Assembly: GCF_000178855.1 (NCBI RefSeq)
Contig: NZ_ADVG01000004.1
Coordinates: 682,001 to 746,000, forward strand
DNA length: 64,000 bases
DNA from: Ktedonobacter racemifer DSM 44963
GTDB taxonomy: Bacteria; Chloroflexota; Ktedonobacteria; Ktedonobacterales; Ktedonobacteraceae
Reading direction: 5' to 3'
The notes beneath the pieces were generated by a model. That model was not told where the DNA came from and searched no databases. It was given only the letters and a program-made list of their open reading frames with translations. Shown one piece after another: positions 33,212 to 42,497 of this stretch (its first letter is position 1; every line of letters begins with the position of its first letter). Both the position numbers and the translations under genes were made by a program.

Positions 33212-34942
33212 CCCACATTCCGCAGTTTTAATCTGAGAAAAAATAGAATTGTTGAGAAGCTGGCCCCAGCAAAGAAAGGATCTGTCGATGCAGCGGCTGA
33301 AGGTGCAGAACGACCGACTGCGTGCGGGTTGTCGTGCGGATGTGCAACAATTCAACGCCTTCAAAGCATTGGAAGACCCAGCGCATCGTCGGTCGGTCGG
33401 TGGGCTTGTTGACTTGATTGGGAATGGTTTGCCCCGTTGCTGCCAATTGCTCACGCAAACGATGTTCTGCCAGACGGTACACCAACAACGCGAGCACCAT
33501 GATCAAGCTCAACGCCACAATCCGTTCCGTTTTTTTCACAAAGACCGAGGAGGCCAGGAACAAGGGATCTTTGAGGAAACGAAACCCTCGTTCCACGCTG
33601 CCCTGCTCCAGGTACAGGCTGATCACCTCCTCGTTGGAGACCTGAGCATCATCCATCATATTGCTGGCAACAATGCGCACAGGCTTTACGCTCTGCGTAC
33701 GCCAACAGCTTGCTTTCATTGAGGCTGACCCTGCCCGTAACACTCCAGCGCCGTCCCGTTGGTTCGGCATCACGAGCTGGACGGCCTCGCCCAAGAAAGA
33801 CCGCCTGGCTCGTGATGTCCATCGAGACGTCCAACCACTCAGGGATCCCTTTGAGGCTGGCTTGCCAGGCCTGTTGTGCGTCTTCTTGGCAAGCAAACGA
33901 CTTGGTACTCACATGCCACAGTTTCTTGCTCCAGGTTTCCAGTTGCTTATCGGCCTGCTTGCGAGCCGTCTGCAACGCACGCTTGATGCCATCGGCGCTT
34001 CGAACGACGATCCAGCGTTCTGGTCCTTGCTCCAACTCCATCTGCAAGCGTACCATCTGCCGTTGACCATCAGCGCTCGGCGTCCACGCCTCCTCAGCCT
34101 CTCTGAGTGCCGCTTTGGCCTCTTTGCTGGTTTCAGGAACCCGACTAATCCACTGCACGTTGGCTTGATTGAGCAGGTGCATGTTGTGCGCACTGTAGAG
34201 GCCACTATCAGCCACGTAGATGGGCGTCTCTTGCGGCTCCTGCTGCTGCAATTGAGTATGCAGATCAGCAATGACCTGAATCAGGCTCCCTTTATCGCTG
34301 CTGTTGCCCGAAAGGGGCTGCAAAAAGAGAGGGATATCCCCCTGATGCGTGGTAGCAAGAGCCAGCATCCACTGCTTGAGATCTTCGCGATGGTCACGCG
34401 AGTAGCCATGGGTGATGGCAATGACTTGCTCGTTCTCGTTGCCGTAGGTTCCATTGACCGAGAAGGAGGTCGTATCCACATGCAGATGCCTGGCTTTCAC
34501 CCCAAAACGGTGACGGGCTTGATGGGCGATGCCAGCAAACAAGGTGGTCACATCCTGCTCGTAGAGCCAATCAAGGGTTCGGCCCAGGCAATCGTCATTG
34601 AGCATGTCCGCGCTGATGTCTGCCCCCAAAAGGTGGGCGACTGGCTTGTGCTCAAAAAATTGAGGAACCAGGTAGAGCTGTCGATTGGAAAAGCCCAATC
34701 CGTTGAGGATCATGGCAACTGTGGCCGTTCCGTAACTCACCGTGCGCTGTTGGGTAGGAGCCCGCGCGTCCAACCAGGCTGCCAGCCCTATTTCCTGGCA
34801 AATACCTGCGACAATTCCCAGATGATCCAAACGTTCGTTCTGGTAATCTTCAGCCTGCTGCATCGAGAGTCTGCTCCTTGCGTGTGCTGAGACTACCTTA
34901 TCCAATTTCCGTTTTTCTGTCAATTACCCTGCGGAATGTGGG
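33212..34942 (-). mobile_element. IS1634-type insertion sequence, 1731 bp
   Basis: The ends are perfect 14-bp inverted repeats, CCCACATTCCGCAG (33212-33225) and CTGCGGAATGTGGG (34929-34942). They are flanked by a 6-bp direct repeat TTCAAA (33206-33211 and 34943-34948). The size, target duplication and transposase type fit IS1634. It lies in antisense to the lipoprotein gene it interrupts. Confidence 0.88.
33228..34923 (-). pseudogene. IS1634-type transposase with a frameshift
   Basis: The first frame (34923 to about 33649) encodes the DUF4277-like N-terminus and DDE core. It shows HLHVDTTSFSVNG with the first Asp and IYVADSGLYSAHN with the second. The second frame (from about 33700 to 33228) resumes with SNMMDDAQVSNEEVIS and VERGFRFLKDPLFLASS, which carries the catalytic Glu. 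The two frames differ by +1 around 33660-33700. An intact protein would have about 560 aa. No slippery site was noticed, so the frameshift is read as a mutation. Confidence 0.85.
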
Positions 34943-35517
34943 TTCAAAGACTCCATTTCTGATTGTCCTGCTGATGCTGGCTCTCTTTGTAGTAGCCTGC
35001 GGTTCCACAAATAGCGGCACCACCGCCGCAAGCACACCCAAGCCACCCACTCCCACGCCCACGCCCGACGTGGCGACCTACAAAGGCAACGGCTACACAT
35101 TTGATCATCCCAAGGGTTGGATTGAGCAGAACAGCAATGGTAATGTTCAAGTCGCCAGCCTACCTGATGGCTCCTTCAACGTTACAGCTCTCCCCATGAG
35201 CACTAGCCTTCAGGCTTCAGATCAGTTCTATGAGATTTATCTCTCTACTTACTTGAAAACCTTGAAGTCTGCCACTAAGAACTATAAGGAAACCACCGTG
35301 CCAGCAACGGTACAGGTTGGCGGTGAGACCTGGCATCAGAAGGGCTTCACCGGTGAGATGCAAAACGATGGCGCCACTGAGAAGATAAATGTTCTCACCG
35401 TCAAGCATAAAGATAAAGAGTTCACCATCCTCTATGGTGACGATCAGAAAGTGTACGACGAGCAGGCCTTCCAGGTCATGCTAAAGTCATTCAAATTCAC
35501 TGCGTAGTAGTTAGGTA

Positions 35518-35586
35518 GCTCTTCACGGAAAAGGAGACGTTCTCAGCACTGAAGATGCTGAGAACGTCTCCTTTTCCGTGAAGAGC
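35518..35586. terminator. Perfect 31-bp hairpin between convergent genes
   Basis: Arms 35518-35548 and 35556-35586 pair perfectly around a 7-nt loop, CTGAAGA. It fills the spacer between the lipoprotein remnant (ends 35507) and propeller gene 2 (ends 35594), so it would serve both transcripts. Confidence 0.75.
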
Positions 35587-35593
35587 AGTTCAA

Positions 35594-37345
35594 CTAGTTG
35601 GGATGCAACTCACTGGTTATATCTTGCAGCCAGATCGACTTGCCTGTATTCGGATTTACGGCCTCTACCTGGTTTTGTACCGCCACATATAGCACACTAT
35701 TGTCGGAGAGGTAATCATAGGGAAAGAATTGCCGTTGGTAGATCCAGAGCTGCTTGTAGGTCGCCATATCCAGGGCCAGCAGGCCAGAGTTCCCATAGGT
35801 ATCAATACTGGTACCGTTATGGGTAGCATAGCTGATATAGATGTGACCATCAGCAAAACGCATCTTATAAAGCTCTAAAGGGAGACCATGCACCTCAAGT
35901 TGCCGCCCGGTGAGAGGGTCCAGGGCAAATATCTTTCCGACCATGGTCGCTTCACCACCAAAGCTAGCACAGAAGTAGATCTTGTTATTCGCCATAATTG
36001 GCGTTACTCCTGATATCGACACGTCAGAGATAGGAGCCGATTTCCAGCGTGAGGTGCCCGTTTGCGCATCAAAGGCGTTCACATATGAGGTATTCTGGTT
36101 ATTAGCAATTTCCTGTGTGAAGGTATAGACAAAGGATTGCGTAACTAATGGTCGCGATTGGGCCGTACCATTCTCGGTCGAGGCCCACCAGGCTGGCGCT
36201 CCGTTTTGAGCATGAATGGCCTGAATACCACGAATTGAACCGCCATTTTCTTTAAACTGGGCTACATTAACATGAACCAGGTCATTCGCAACGGTTAGAT
36301 TGCCATCCGTAGCTCCTTTGAGAGGGGTACGCCAGAGTGTGCGACCAGTCTGCGCGTCCAGTGCGAGCAGATAGCCACCTGTCCCCATTGTTATCTGCTC
36401 CGAACCATTGCTCCTTTCCACTGTTGCCCCGGTATTCAACGCCATATACAGAATCTTCCCCGAGACTACAGGCTGCCCCCGCATTAAATCGCCCTGTTGA
36501 GCATAGCTCCAGCTCTGATGTCCATCTCTAGCATCGATAGCATATACATGTGAGACAAAACCATTAATGTTCTTGCTACTGACTTGAGGTAACGAATAAA
36601 AAAAGTAGATCGTAGTATCAGTATTGATACTTAATCCTGGTAAAGTTGTGAAGGTGTCATACCTGAAACTCTGTATTCCCGGTACGCCCGGTATATGAAA
36701 GGTCCAGAGGACTTTCCCACTGTGCTTATCGAGTTTAATTATCGCATTTCCTTGAGTCACATAGAGGGAACTCGGCAGGGCTACGGCTGCCGTGGCTGTT
36801 GCCTTTGTCGGCTTCTGCTGATTGCCGAGAAGATTTCCCGGTTGGGCATGGTTTAGCTGCGCGAAAATTGCGAATGAGCCTACGACTATACCTATGAGTA
36901 CAACTGCCGCCAGCAGGGCAAAGAGATTGCGGCCTCGTCTCTTTGACGGTGCTCCTGCCTGATTATGTTGTCGTGCCTGGCCCGGCGGCAGGGCATCATT
37001 GTTTTCGGGTCCCGTATTTATTAACACGTCTTTCATGCGTGCTGATCCTCTTTTCTCCAGGGTCCTCTCGGGATAGGCAGAAGGTGACGCGTGACGCTCC
37101 TTGAGGCGCTGCATCTCTTCCATATGCTGCAAGCGAAAGTAGACACGCGTTAATACACGCTGGCCTGCTTCATCCGTGGCGCTGGCCTGCTCCTGCTGCA
37201 TGGAAAGCTCAGATAGTAGTCCTTCAAGCAAACGCAGGTCTCGTGGGCTGGCCTGGCCTGTATGTAGGATAGCCTCCAGTTGCTCGTCTACCTGTTCTGG
37301 CACATAGAAATCGTTGGTATGCATAGAATCCTCGTGCTTAGCCAT
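35594..37345 (-). CDS. Membrane-anchored PQQ-type beta-propeller protein, partner of ECF sigma 2
   Basis: The 583-aa protein has about 140 cytoplasmic residues, including FYVPEQVDEQLEAIL. One membrane helix lies at 141-163, and an outside propeller follows with blades such as LYVTQGNAIIKLDKHSGKVL and LLALDAQTGRTLWRTPL. The start at 37345 has GGGAGG upstream and lies 4 nt after the sigma stop. Architecture, gene order and the PE-VDE motif near the N-terminus match the module at 7215-8708. A role as a sigma regulator is inferred from this repeated pairing. Confidence 0.8.
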   Translation of the reverse strand: MAKHEDSMHTNDFYVPEQVDEQLEAILHTGQASPRDLRLLEGLLSELSMQQEQASATDEAGQRVLTRVYFRLQHMEEMQRLKERHASPSAYPERTLEKRGSARMKDVLINTGPENNDALPPGQARQHNQAGAPSKRRGRNLFALLAAVVLIGIVVGSFAIFAQLNHAQPGNLLGNQQKPTKATATAAVALPSSLYVTQGNAIIKLDKHSGKVLWTFHIPGVPGIQSFRYDTFTTLPGLSINTDTTIYFFYSLPQVSSKNINGFVSHVYAIDARDGHQSWSYAQQGDLMRGQPVVSGKILYMALNTGATVERSNGSEQITMGTGGYLLALDAQTGRTLWRTPLKGATDGNLTVANDLVHVNVAQFKENGGSIRGIQAIHAQNGAPAWWASTENGTAQSRPLVTQSFVYTFTQEIANNQNTSYVNAFDAQTGTSRWKSAPISDVSISGVTPIMANNKIYFCASFGGEATMVGKIFALDPLTGRQLEVHGLPLELYKMRFADGHIYISYATHNGTSIDTYGNSGLLALDMATYKQLWIYQRQFFPYDYLSDNSVLYVAVQNQVEAVNPNTGKSIWLQDITSELHPN

Positions 37346-37349
37346 CGCT

Positions 37350-37910
37350 TCAGTCCTCCCGCCCGGTTCCATAGATGTTGCGCAAGTGATTGAGGGTGCG
37401 CGAAAGCAGCGATCGAATGGCCTTCTCGCTTTTGCCCATCTGTGGACCAATTTGCCCACAGCGCAGGTTTTGTGCAAAACGCAGGTTCAATACCTGCTGC
37501 TGTACAGGCGAGAGGTGCTGGATCGCCAGGTGCAGGCACGCATGTTCTTCCTGGCGCACGATAAGCTGCTCCGGCGCCACTTCATCACTCATCAACACAT
37601 CCACCATTGTGTTCTCCAGAGAGATTGTGAGACGCCGCCCCTGCTGCCGATAGGTGTCTATGAGCTTATTTCTGGCCACGCGCCAGAGCCATAAACGCTG
37701 CGTCAATTCCGGCAGCGCCAGTAAACGCTTCTCGGTCAGGGCGGCGGCAAAAATTTCTAGTAACAGATCCTCCGCATCCTCTATCGATGCGCAGTGACGA
37801 CGCAGATACAGCAACAGAGCTGGAGCATATCTTTGATAGAGTTCAGAAATACTGGCCTGCTGCCCTCCCGCGTCTTCTTCATAGTGATCCTGGTCAATTA
37901 ATCGCGACAT
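37350..37910 (-). CDS. ECF-family RNA polymerase sigma factor 2
   Basis: From the ATG at 37910, with AGGAG 5 nt upstream, the protein has 186 aa. Sigma-2 runs from ISELYQRYAPALLLYLRR to WRVARNKLIDTYRQ. Sigma-4 has LSPVQQQVLNLRFAQNLRCG and KSEKAIRSLLSRTLNHLR. An in-frame start at 37949 would add 13 residues without a ribosome site. It shares the VAPEQ-RQEEH linker with the other ECF factor in the window. It is followed by its propeller partner. Confidence 0.9.
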   Translation of the reverse strand: MSRLIDQDHYEEDAGGQQASISELYQRYAPALLLYLRRHCASIEDAEDLLLEIFAAALTEKRLLALPELTQRLWLWRVARNKLIDTYRQQGRRLTISLENTMVDVLMSDEVAPEQLIVRQEEHACLHLAIQHLSPVQQQVLNLRFAQNLRCGQIGPQMGKSEKAIRSLLSRTLNHLRNIYGTGRED

Positions 37911-38000
37911 CTTGACTCCTGTACAACCCGTACTCTCCGTAGAGTTCACTCCTTATATCGCTCTTCTAGCAAAAATGCCCCGCCCTCTGACAAAAGTTTA

Positions 38001-38061
38001 TGTATGTGATGCGATGCCGGGCTGTGGCCCTTGATCACCGCTCGGCATCGCATCACATACA
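38001..38061. repeat. 19-bp hairpin between divergent genes
   Basis: TGTATGTGATGCGATGCCG (38001-38019) pairs perfectly with its complement at 38043-38061. The loop of 23 nt contains a smaller GGGC/GGCCC structure. It lies between two divergently transcribed genes, so it is not simply a terminator of either. Confidence 0.6.
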
Positions 38062-38073
38062 CATTACCCCTTT

Positions 38074-38108
38074 CCTGACAGAAGATGTCAGGTTACCCCT
38101 TGTATACT
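38074..38108 (+). promoter_or_regulatory. Candidate uvrA promoter and operator
   Basis: CCTGACA (38074-38080) and TGTCAGG (38086-38092) form a perfect inverted repeat just upstream of TATACT (38103-38108). No well-placed -35 box is seen. The repeat could be a repressor site for a DNA-damage regulator, but this is a guess. Confidence 0.4.
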
Positions 38109-38246
38109 TCTCACAGTTGCGTGGCCTTCATGGCCAGGCATTTCCCCTAATCCTACGCCATCATCTTACGCTTAGCTATACACCTGACAATAGAGACCCT
38201 GAGGACGCGTTGTCTCCACCAGGGCACTAAGGAGGTAGCCCGACAT

Positions 38247-41200
38247 ATGCACGACGTTCAACAATTAGATACTGATATGAAGTTGAAAGATATGCCCAGA
38301 GGCAAAGATTCAAGGCTATATGAATCACAGGCTGGAGGGGTGCAGCTCCATCCCCACATCGAGCTGCTTATGGGCTTGAATCCCGGTCTCAAGGGGCAAG
38401 CCAGTCAGAAACGCCAGGCTTATGTGGAGGAGAGCCTGGAGGTACATGTCGAGCCGGAGCAAATCTTTGTTCGGGGTGCGCAGCAGCACAATCTCAAGAA
38501 CATTGATGTGGCAATTCCGCGCAACAAGTTCGTCGTGCTGACAGGTGTGAGCGGTAGCGGTAAGTCTTCGCTGGCCTTCGATACCATCTACGCCGAGGGG
38601 CAGCGCCGCTATGTGGAGAGCCTCTCGCCCTTTGTACGCCACTACCTGGATAAGGTCGAGAAGCCCAAGGTCGACTTCATCTATGGCCTCAGTCCAGCTG
38701 TGGCTATCGAACAGAAGACGGTGAGCAAGAATCCACGCTCAAACGTTGGGACCATTACGGAGGTCATTAACTATCTGCGCCTGCTCTACTCACGCATCGG
38801 CATCCAGCACTGCGCAAAGTGTGGCACAGTCGTTCAATCACATCTACCCAACGAGATCGCGCACCGCATCGCCGCGCTCCCAGCTGGGACGCCCTTTCGC
38901 CTGCTTGCCTCAGTGGTAGATAGTCACAATATCCTCATTCAGCAAGCCATGCGTGATGGCTATACGCACGCCCGCGTCGATGGAGCACCCGAGGTCGCGC
39001 TCGCCGATATCCATCTGGAGGAGCATGAGTCACATATCATCGAGCTGCTGATCATGCGCGAGAGCGTTCCCGCTTCCCAGGATGATACCTGGCATGAGCG
39101 TCTGCTGGCCGCCGTCAAGCGCGCGATGCAACTGGGTGCAGGTTCGTTGGTCGTCGATCTCTATCATGGCAATGAGGCGATCTTGAGCGAGCAGCGACGC
39201 TGTGGCCACTGCGGCGCACCCTTCCCTGAACTGCTCTCCTCACACTTTAGCCCCAACTCGCCCTTTGGTATGTGCCAGGCCTGCAATGGCCTGGGGACAA
39301 GCCTGGAGGTCGATCCAGCCTTGCTGATTGAGGACCCTAACCTCTCGTTGCTGGATGGTGCGCTGCGCTGGTTCGGCAACGTGCGTAAGAAGGGCGTCAA
39401 CTATACGACCTCCGTCTTGATGTCGCTAGCGGAGCACTATCAGATTGATTTAGAGCTTCCCTGGCGAGAGCTGCCTCAGCACTTCCGCAATGTGCTCATC
39501 TATGGATCGGGCGCTGAGGAGATTGAGTTCAATCTCTCCTTCTCGCAGGCAAATAACAATGGAAGCTGGACCCATAACCGCGTTGAGAGCTATCCCGGCA
39601 TCATTGAGGAACTCAATCGCCGCTTCCGCCAGACCAGCTCGGAGAACATGAAGAACTGGTACACCAGCTATATGAGCCAGCAGGCCTGTCCCGCCTGCGA
39701 GGGGACGCGCCTCTCATCCGAAGTGCGAAGTGTCACCCTCGCCGGGCGCAACATCAGCGAGATCGGTGAGATGACCATCGACCAACTGTTCTCTTGGCTC
39801 AACGAACTCTATGAGACCCTCGACGAAGAGCCACTGCTAATCGCGAGCGAGATTCTTAAGGAGACCCGCCAGCGCGTTCAGTTTATGCTCAACGTAGGCC
39901 TGCACTACCTGACGCTCAACCGATCCGCGCCCACGCTCTCCGGCGGCGAGGGACAACGTATTCGCCTGGCAAGCCAGTTGAGTTGTGGTCTGGTCGGCGT
40001 CCTCTATGTCCTGGATGAGCCATCCATAGGACTCCACGCCCGCGATCAGCATACCCTGCTCAACACCCTACTCCAGCTACGCGACATGGGCAACACAGTC
40101 CTGGTTGTCGAGCATGATGAGGAGACCATGCGCAGCGCGGACTGGCTGATTGATATGGGTCCTGGCGCCGGTATCCTGGGTGGCGAGGTCGTGGTCGCCG
40201 ATACTCCTGAACGCGTCGCAACTCACGAGACCTCGCTCACCGGGCGCTATCTGAGCAACCGGCTGCGTATCACCTCACCTCGTGGAAAAAACAGGCGCGC
40301 TCCCGCGCAGGGCTGGCTTACGATCAAGAACACCACTTTGCATAACCTGAAGAACGTGGATGGACGCTTCCCACTTGGCCTGCTGACCTGCGTCACGGGT
40401 GTCAGCGGCAGTGGCAAGAGTAGCCTGGTCAATGGCACGCTCTATCCCGCGCTGATGCAGGCGCTACACAATACACAGGAGCCTGCGGGACCCTTTGCCT
40501 CGTTGGAGGGCATTGAGCGCCTGAACAAGGTCATCAACATTACGCAGGAGCCTATTGGGCGCACACCGCGCTCTAATCCCGCCACCTATGTTGGCATCTT
40601 CGACGATATTCGCGCCCTCTTCGCCAGGACCGAGTTGGCGCGAGAACGCGGCTACAAGGCCGACCGCTTCAGCTTCAATGTCGAGGGTGGGCGTTGCGAG
40701 AGCTGCAAGGGTCATGGACAGCACGTGGTGGAGATGCACTTCCTGGCTGATGTCTGGGTGCCCTGCAAAGAATGCAATGGAAAACGCTTCAACAGCGAGA
40801 CGCTGGCGGTGAGCTACCAGGGCAAGAACATTCACGAGGTCCTTAACCTGGACGTCCAGGAGGCACTGGCCTTCTTCGCCAATGTTCCCAAGATCGCACG
40901 TGTGCTCCAGACACTGCACGATGTGGGCCTGGATTACATCAAACTGGGTCAGAGCGCCACGACCTTCAGTGGCGGGGAGGCCCAGCGCATCAAACTCGCC
41001 AAAGAGCTCAGCCGCGTCTCCACCGGGCGCACACTCTATATCCTGGACGAGCCCACCACTGGCCTGCACTTCGCCGATGTACAGCGCCTACTTGATGTAT
41101 TGCACCGCCTGGTCGAGCTCGGTAACACCATCATCGTCATTGAGCACAACATGGATATCATCAGGAATGCCGACTGGCTCATCGACATGGGTCCCGAAGG

Positions 41201-41288
41201 TGGCCACAACGGCGGCTACATCATCGCCGAAGGCACCCCCGAACAAGTCGCCCAGGTAACAGCAAGCCACACTGGGCACTTCCTGTAA
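38247..41288 (+). CDS. uvrA: UvrA-family excinuclease ATPase
   Basis: The 1013-aa protein has two ABC ATPase cassettes. Walker A motifs are TGVSGSGKSSLAFD and TGVSGSGKSSLVNG; signatures are LSGGEGQRIRLA and FSGGEAQRIKLA. Zinc modules are CGHCGAPF...CQAC, CPACEG and CESCKGHG...CKEC. UvrA finds DNA lesions and loads UvrB. About 70 residues precede the conserved start, making it longer than the usual 940 aa. No uvrB or uvrC is nearby, so it could be a UvrA2-like paralogue. TAAGGAGG precedes the ATG. Confidence 0.92.
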   Translation: MHDVQQLDTDMKLKDMPRGKDSRLYESQAGGVQLHPHIELLMGLNPGLKGQASQKRQAYVEESLEVHVEPEQIFVRGAQQHNLKNIDVAIPRNKFVVLTGVSGSGKSSLAFDTIYAEGQRRYVESLSPFVRHYLDKVEKPKVDFIYGLSPAVAIEQKTVSKNPRSNVGTITEVINYLRLLYSRIGIQHCAKCGTVVQSHLPNEIAHRIAALPAGTPFRLLASVVDSHNILIQQAMRDGYTHARVDGAPEVALADIHLEEHESHIIELLIMRESVPASQDDTWHERLLAAVKRAMQLGAGSLVVDLYHGNEAILSEQRRCGHCGAPFPELLSSHFSPNSPFGMCQACNGLGTSLEVDPALLIEDPNLSLLDGALRWFGNVRKKGVNYTTSVLMSLAEHYQIDLELPWRELPQHFRNVLIYGSGAEEIEFNLSFSQANNNGSWTHNRVESYPGIIEELNRRFRQTSSENMKNWYTSYMSQQACPACEGTRLSSEVRSVTLAGRNISEIGEMTIDQLFSWLNELYETLDEEPLLIASEILKETRQRVQFMLNVGLHYLTLNRSAPTLSGGEGQRIRLASQLSCGLVGVLYVLDEPSIGLHARDQHTLLNTLLQLRDMGNTVLVVEHDEETMRSADWLIDMGPGAGILGGEVVVADTPERVATHETSLTGRYLSNRLRITSPRGKNRRAPAQGWLTIKNTTLHNLKNVDGRFPLGLLTCVTGVSGSGKSSLVNGTLYPALMQALHNTQEPAGPFASLEGIERLNKVINITQEPIGRTPRSNPATYVGIFDDIRALFARTELARERGYKADRFSFNVEGGRCESCKGHGQHVVEMHFLADVWVPCKECNGKRFNSETLAVSYQGKNIHEVLNLDVQEALAFFANVPKIARVLQTLHDVGLDYIKLGQSATTFSGGEAQRIKLAKELSRVSTGRTLYILDEPTTGLHFADVQRLLDVLHRLVELGNTIIVIEHNMDIIRNADWLIDMGPEGGHNGGYIIAEGTPEQVAQVTASHTGHFL

Positions 41289-41310
41289 TAATCACGGGGC
41301 ATAAATACAA

Positions 41311-41346
41311 TGGCCAAAAGAACAGGCTCTCCTGTTCTTTCAGCCA
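41311..41346 (+). terminator. Terminator hairpin after uvrA
   Basis: AAAGAACAGG (41317-41326) and CCTGTTCTTT (41331-41340) pair around CTCT, with outer TGGC/GCCA at 41311 and 41346. It starts 22 nt after the uvrA stop and has U residues in the right arm. Confidence 0.65.
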
Positions 41347-41419
41347 TGGCAATGTATATGCAAAACGCGATATAATGTCACCAGTTGATCGCGTTCTTCG
41401 TGAAGAAGGTGGACGTTTA

Positions 41420-41477
41420 GGGTAGGTGTGAGGTCGAGGGGGTCGCTAGTGCTGGCCCCTTGACCTCACACCTACCC
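41420..41477. repeat. 22-bp hairpin upstream of the superoxide dismutase gene
   Basis: Arms 41420-41441 and 41456-41477 pair with one mismatch around 14 nt. A TATAAT at 41371-41376 lies upstream. If that box is used, this hairpin would sit inside the sod leader RNA. Confidence 0.6.
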
Positions 41478-41570
41478 CGACTCGACATGCACTTTCGCTT
41501 CGCGAAGAAGTGTTGATAAACCATGTTTCCGCTTTAAAAATACATGGATAGAGAACAAAGGAGTAATGTT

Positions 41571-42185
41571 ATGGCATTTCAACTTCCACCTCTCCCCTAC
41601 GATTACCAGGCTCTGGAGCCATACATCGATACCCAGACGATGCAGATTCACCATGATAAGCATCATGCCACCTACGTCAGCAACCTGAACGCGGCCCTCG
41701 AAGGGCACGAGTTCGCCAGCCTGGCCGTTGAGCAGGTTCTCGCCCGCCTCAACGAGGTTCCCGAGGCCAAGCGCACCGCCGTCCGTAACAACGGTGGCGG
41801 GCACGCGAATCACACCCTCTTCTGGGAGACCATGACCCCTGGTGGCAGCAAGGAGCCTACCGGCACCCTGGCCCAGGCCATTACCAGCACCTTTGGCTCA
41901 TTTGATGCCTTCAAGGCTGCTTTTAATGATGCCGGTGCCAAGCGCTTCGGCTCTGGCTGGGCCTGGCTCGTGCTGAACAAGAATGGTCAGCTCGAAGTTA
42001 CCAGCACCCCCAACCAGGATAGCCCCCTGCTGGACAGCAATGTTCCCCTGCTCGGCAACGACGTGTGGGAGCATGCCTACTACCTGAAGTACCAGAACCG
42101 CCGCCCCGAGTATCTGAGCGCGTGGTGGAATGTGGTCAACTGGGACATCGTTGGTCGCCGTTTCGAGCAGGCAACCAACCGCTAG
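41571..42185 (+). CDS. Superoxide dismutase, Fe/Mn family
   Basis: The 204-aa enzyme converts superoxide to peroxide and oxygen in the cytoplasm. Metal ligands are visible in MQIHHDKHHATYV, in GGGHANHTLFWETM and in the C-terminal DVWEHAYYLKYQNRRPEYL. These are two early His, then the Asp and His of the classical DVWEHAYY motif. Metal preference (Fe, Mn or cambialistic) cannot be told. The ATG at 41571 has AAAGGAG 8 nt upstream, so an upstream in-frame ATG at 41544 is rejected. Confidence 0.95.
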   Translation: MAFQLPPLPYDYQALEPYIDTQTMQIHHDKHHATYVSNLNAALEGHEFASLAVEQVLARLNEVPEAKRTAVRNNGGGHANHTLFWETMTPGGSKEPTGTLAQAITSTFGSFDAFKAAFNDAGAKRFGSGWAWLVLNKNGQLEVTSTPNQDSPLLDSNVPLLGNDVWEHAYYLKYQNRRPEYLSAWWNVVNWDIVGRRFEQATNR

Positions 42186-42190
42186 ATTTC

Positions 42191-42252
42191 AAATCCAGTG
42201 AAGCAAAAAGAGGTTGGGCTTTTGCCCAACCTCTTTTTGCTTCACTGGATTT
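42191..42252. terminator. Perfect 29-bp bidirectional terminator
   Basis: Arms 42191-42219 and 42224-42252 pair perfectly around TTTT. The arms contain AAAAAGAGGTTGGGC and its complement, giving a U5 run after the GC core in both directions. It fills the spacer between convergent sod and the 72-aa gene. Confidence 0.8.
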
Positions 42253-42253
42253 A

Positions 42254-42472
42254 TTACACGCCTAGATCATAAAGTTGTTCGTATTGCAGGTTGAGGTCGT
42301 TGGTGGCTTGCCAGAGCGCGGCGAGGGCCTTACGGATATTGCTGTTGGCGCAGGGCGGGAGATCATCCCGGCTGGCGAGCTGCTTGAGAGTTTCGTAGGC
42401 GCCGAGAAGTTCTTGCTCTGCCGGGCTGAGGGGCTGCCCCAGCAGGTCTTCAGATACTGTGGATGTGGTCAT
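42254..42472 (-). CDS. Small conserved-type protein, function unknown
   Basis: The 72-aa product is mostly helical, with SPAEQELLGAYETLKQLASR and NIRKALAALWQATNDLNLQY. GAGGAG lies 8 nt before the ATG. It begins 25 nt after the stop of the PaaK-type ligase, so it is the last gene of that operon. I do not recognise a family. A role next to acyl-CoA metabolism is only suggested by position. Confidence 0.6.
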   Translation of the reverse strand: MTTSTVSEDLLGQPLSPAEQELLGAYETLKQLASRDDLPPCANSNIRKALAALWQATNDLNLQYEQLYDLGV

Positions 42473-42497
42473 GCTTGTTCTCCTCTTCTGCTAGCAG

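Larger units (their letters stand above)
33189..35507 (+). pseudogene. Lipoprotein gene split by an IS1634-type element
   Basis: The first seven codons (MKSQRIS) lie at 33189-33211, with AAGGAAG upstream. The rest resumes at 34943 with KTPFLIVLLMLALFVVACGS. Removing the element and one TTCAAA copy gives a continuous frame with a normal lipoprotein signal and lipobox VVAC. The mature part of about 170 aa has a Thr/Pro spacer and a PsbP- or DUF1795-like domain (GYTFDHPKGWIEQ, then ILYGDDQKVYDEQAFQVMLKSF). The downstream frame could be read from an ATG within the element at 34878, but the signal peptide would be altered. Confidence 0.85.

Noticed and set aside
33640..33720. Programmed frameshifting in the IS1634-type transposase
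   Set aside because: No slippery heptamer or stimulating structure was noticed, and IS1634 transposases are normally single frames, so a mutation is simpler.
33661..34890. A 409-codon plus-strand open frame across the IS1634-type element
   Set aside because: It is the complement of the transposase coding frame, has no family motifs and no ribosome site.
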